The notes under the pieces are model-generated. The model was not told the DNA's origin and made no database searches. It saw only the letters and a program-made list of their open reading frames with translations. Made by a program: the position numbers and the translations under genes. A stretch of 64,000 bases of DNA, from assembly GCA_965226245.1 (NCBI GenBank), contig CBDDCL010000015.1, forward strand, positions 4,154,001-4,218,000, in the 5' to 3' direction. How positions within the stretch are numbered: the stretch's first letter is position 1; each line of letters starts with the position of its first letter. The DNA is from CBDCYS01 sp965226245 (GTDB taxonomy: Bacteria; Acidobacteriota; Terriglobia; Bryobacterales; UBA6623). This document shows positions 61,969 through 64,000 of this stretch, one piece after another.

Positions 61969-62451
61969 ATGTCTAGCACTCCGACAACGATTGAAGAGGC
62001 TTTCCACGCCCCTAGCCGTTCGAAGGCACGGGGTTACTCGATGGGCGATCTCAACCGGATCGTAGCGTGGACGGGCATGGCGTGCGGGGCGGCCCTCGGC
62101 CTCATCATGGGTCTGTGGTCCTTTGACGGCCCCCTCGCTCCGCCGAGCTTCATCGGGGATTACACGGACACTCCGCGGCGGCTGCTGCGGCTAGGGCACA
62201 TCGCCTGTTTCGGAATCGGCATACTGAACCTTCTGTTGGTGCAGGCGCTGCTTGACTCGGGGGATTCGCCCCGGGCCGCGCGCCATGCGGCACAAGCCAT
62301 GAATTTCGGCAATGTCTTCCTGCCCCTCGTGCTGCTTATCGCCGCCGTCTACGCCCCGGCCAAATACCTGCTGCCTATTCCGGCTCTAAGTGTTTTCGCC
62401 GCTCTTTGCCTGGCTGCTTATGTTGCAGGCGCCGGGAGGCAAAAGTGCTAG
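61969..62451 (+). CDS. Four-helix membrane protein of unknown function
   Basis: 160 residues from ATG 61969, with AGGAG about ten bases upstream. After a Ser/Arg-rich 40-residue head come four membrane helices: IVAWTGMACGAALGLIMGLW, LGHIACFGIGILNLLLVQAL, FGNVFLPLVLLIAAVYAP and PALSVFAALCLAAYVAGAG. No family is recognised. Its stop overlaps the next start (GTGCTAG), so it is coupled to the M24 gene and belongs to the radical SAM operon. Confidence 0.8.
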   Translation: MSSTPTTIEEAFHAPSRSKARGYSMGDLNRIVAWTGMACGAALGLIMGLWSFDGPLAPPSFIGDYTDTPRRLLRLGHIACFGIGILNLLLVQALLDSGDSPRAARHAAQAMNFGNVFLPLVLLIAAVYAPAKYLLPIPALSVFAALCLAAYVAGAGRQKC

Positions 62452-63713
62452 TAAATGATAGACAGATACTGAGAATCTCCTCCGAAGAATATCGTGGACG
62501 GCTGGAATCGCTTCAGGCCAACGTCGCGGAAGCTGGTTTGGACGTGTTCATCGTCTCGGCCTTCGACAGCCTCTACTATCTGACAGGCGCCGGGTTCGAG
62601 CCGCTGGAGCGCCCGTTCTTTCTCCTGATCCGTCCTCGCCAGGCTCCAATTCTATTGGTGCCGAAGCTCGAACACGAGCACATGAAGAAAGCCTGCAATT
62701 TCACAGAGCAAGACATTCGCACCTACTGGGAATATCCAGCGCCGCCGGGTCGTGGGTGGCCGGACGCTGTCCATCACCTCATCGGAAAAGCCAAAGAGAT
62801 CGGAGTCGAGCCCACGCTTCCGCAAGAGATTGCAGCAGAGCTGAAGGGCTACACCATTCGCGTCTTGCCGCTAGTCGAAAGGTTGCGCCTGATTAAGTCC
62901 GACACCGAGATAGCCCTGATCCGGCGTGCGGCTCGCTACGCTGATCTCGGAGTTCGCAGTCTCCTGGCAGCTTCGTACTCGGGGGCCACTGTCGCTGAGG
63001 GTTTTGCCCAGACGCGCCTCGTCACGTCACGGATCATCCGCGAGGTCGATGATTGGGATCCCGTGACAACGAAAGTGGTGATGGCGACCTGGGCGGCCCC
63101 CCGCAGTGCAATGCCACACTCGATTCCGGACCTCAACGACCGCCTCCGCCAAGGGCCGCACGTGGCATTAGTGCTCACCCGCGTCAACGGCTACGCCGCG
63201 GAAAGCGAGCGAACCTATTTCACCGCACCACCCTCAGGCGAGGTTCGCAAAGCGTTCGATGCCATGACGGAAGCTCGCCGTATTGCCTTTGGGATGATCC
63301 GACCCGGTATACCGTGTAGCGAAGTCGACGCGGCCGTGAACGACTATCTGCGGAACGAAGGGTACAGCAGCGAAGACCGGCGCTTGCACCGCACCGGGCA
63401 TGGTATCGGGCTCGGCAACCATGAAGCCCCTTGGATAGCCGAAGGCAGCGAGGACCGGTTGGCCGAAAACATGGTGATCAGCGTTGAGCCGGGGATCTAC
63501 TTGCAGGGTGTCGGCGGCGTGCGACATTCCGATACCGTCTTGGTGACCAAGGACGGTCATGAGATACTCACGCGCTTCCCCGTAGCGCGAAGCTCGTTGG
63601 TTATCGGCGGCTGGAAGCCATTCACTCGCATCAAGGGAAAGTTGGTGCGGTGGCGGCTGGGGCTGACCGCGAAGGCCGCCATGTCCTCTGTGACCGCCAC
63701 ACAGGGGCTATGA
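62445..63713 (+). CDS. M24-family (creatinase/prolidase-fold) protein lacking most metal ligands
   Basis: 422 residues from GTG 62445 (GGAGG six bases upstream). It has the creatinase N-domain (FIVSAFDSLYYLTGAGFEPL) and the pita-bread domain (LRLIKSDTEIALIRRAARYA, HRTGHGIGLGNHEAPWIAEG, VISVEPGIYLQGVGGVRHSD). In metallopeptidase members two Asp precede GYxxD; here the phrase is LVLTRVNGYAAESERTYF, so the first is Leu and the second Glu. The last Glu (RxED) is Ser (RHSD). Only the His and one Glu remain. This fits creatinase/DoeA-like hydrolases rather than a metal-dependent peptidase. It is the last gene of the operon. Confidence 0.88.
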   Translation: MLVNDRQILRISSEEYRGRLESLQANVAEAGLDVFIVSAFDSLYYLTGAGFEPLERPFFLLIRPRQAPILLVPKLEHEHMKKACNFTEQDIRTYWEYPAPPGRGWPDAVHHLIGKAKEIGVEPTLPQEIAAELKGYTIRVLPLVERLRLIKSDTEIALIRRAARYADLGVRSLLAASYSGATVAEGFAQTRLVTSRIIREVDDWDPVTTKVVMATWAAPRSAMPHSIPDLNDRLRQGPHVALVLTRVNGYAAESERTYFTAPPSGEVRKAFDAMTEARRIAFGMIRPGIPCSEVDAAVNDYLRNEGYSSEDRRLHRTGHGIGLGNHEAPWIAEGSEDRLAENMVISVEPGIYLQGVGGVRHSDTVLVTKDGHEILTRFPVARSSLVIGGWKPFTRIKGKLVRWRLGLTAKAAMSSVTATQGL

Positions 63714-63768
63714 CAACTGCGAAACTGTCACAGTCTTTGTAGTCACGCATCCGAACCTTCCGTACCAT
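63711..63768 (+). promoter_or_regulatory. Operator-promoter of lipoprotein gene (GntR site B)
   Basis: TGACA (63711-63715, overlapping the previous stop codon), CTGTCAC (63725-63731) and AGTCA (63741-63745), with TAGTCA as -35 and TACCAT (63763-63768) as -10 after exactly 17 bp. By hand alignment it matches site A at 24 of 35 positions with identical box spacing. Confidence 0.6.
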
Positions 63769-63814
63769 TGAAGCAGCAAGGATCAACACGCTTCAGCTTG
63801 CGGAGGCAAACGTG

Positions 63815-64000
63815 ATGCCAGCCACAGATGAGAAGTCGTCTCATTCAACACCGCTCTTGACGCTGCTTGTCAACACTCTTGGTCTATTCTTATTTGCTTC
63901 GTGTGGAAGCACGGAAGGAAACGGTCAGGACACAATGTCTGCTAAGTACTTCTCTGCCGACTACGTGACGGCTCGGACCCAATTCCGGAACGCTGTCGAG
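63815..64000 (+). CDS. Lipoprotein, DUF2817 (M14-like) N-terminus, cut by window edge
   Basis: 62 residues to the edge; GGAGG lies about eight bases before ATG 63815. A hydrophobic helix LLTLLVNTLGLFLFASC ends in a lipobox (FASC), followed by a short linker. Then KYFSADYVTARTQFRNAVE matches the typical start of DUF2817 proteins, which have a carboxypeptidase-like (M14) fold. Catalytic residues would lie beyond the window. Site B is immediately upstream, which ties it to the GntR regulon. Confidence 0.7.
   Translation, partial: MPATDEKSSHSTPLLTLLVNTLGLFLFASCGSTEGNGQDTMSAKYFSADYVTARTQFRNAVE

Noticed and set aside
1..64000. CRISPR arrays, rRNA genes, riboswitches and prophage genes
   Set aside because: No regularly spaced direct repeats, rRNA-like stretches, recognisable riboswitch cores or phage structural or integrase genes were seen. 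All repeats found are dispersed palindromes or IS ends.

Overview
The window is a roughly 60% GC bacterial chromosome segment. Its gene content points to an Acidobacteriota genome, most like the Bryobacterales/Solibacter group. The supporting signs are a winged-helix plus PD40-propeller regulator, a DUF1549/DUF1553 - DUF1501 - PQQ-propeller set with Tat signals, Tat-exported TIM-barrel and MsrB proteins, a hopanoid-type glycosyltransferase, Uma2 nucleases and many short palindromic repeats. Planctomycetota or Verrucomicrobiota are less likely alternatives. Assignment is by gene content only; there is no rRNA in the window.

Layout. 0-11 kb: amidase tail, hpnI-like glycosyltransferase, 6-phosphogluconate dehydrogenase, HAD hydrolase, an atypical aldehyde dehydrogenase, Uma2, a TMTC-like membrane/TPR protein, a proline-rich unknown and a TIM-barrel isomerase. 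11-20 kb: tRNA-Glu(CTC) with a clear promoter, a frameshifted winged-helix/PD40 regulator, an exported protein with a damaged 3' end, a mechanosensitive-channel-like protein and a complete ISKra4 element with a 9-bp target duplication. 20-30.5 kb: sulfatase-like protein, the DUF1549/DUF1553 and DUF1501 pair, a PQQ propeller, Uma2 and an orphan histidine kinase. 30.5-39.3 kb is a mobile and repeat-rich zone: an internally deleted IS4 element, anmK, a second ISKra4, a sialidase-like protein and an IS630 element. 39-50.6 kb is mostly housekeeping and exported enzymes: pncB, TIM barrel, yggX, a frameshifted MFS transporter, msrB, ThuA, ftcD, a metallo-beta-lactamase-fold enzyme and an NHL propeller. 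50.7-58.9 kb: a PIN cassette with an unknown partner, a HAD / lactate-racemase-like / epimerase cluster, and ispF-ispD-PIN/TRAM. 59-64 kb: a GntR regulator divergent from a radical SAM - membrane protein - creatinase-like M24 operon, followed by a DUF2817-like lipoprotein.

Most notable is the right-hand end. Two 35-bp sites at 60513-60547 and 63711-63745 agree at 24 of 35 positions by my hand alignment. Both overlap the -35 box of a promoter with a 17-bp spacer. They probably define a small GntR regulon: radical SAM enzyme, 4-TM protein, M24 protein lacking most metal ligands, and DUF2817 lipoprotein. I know of no described pathway with this composition.

Two further themes run through the window. 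First, several genes (winged-helix/PD40, IS630 transposase, MFS, PIN, exported protein) are each broken by a small indel. This is either real decay or systematic sequence error. Second, at least four families of dispersed palindromic repeats fill the intergenic spaces. One shows compensatory base changes around a conserved GNRA-type loop.
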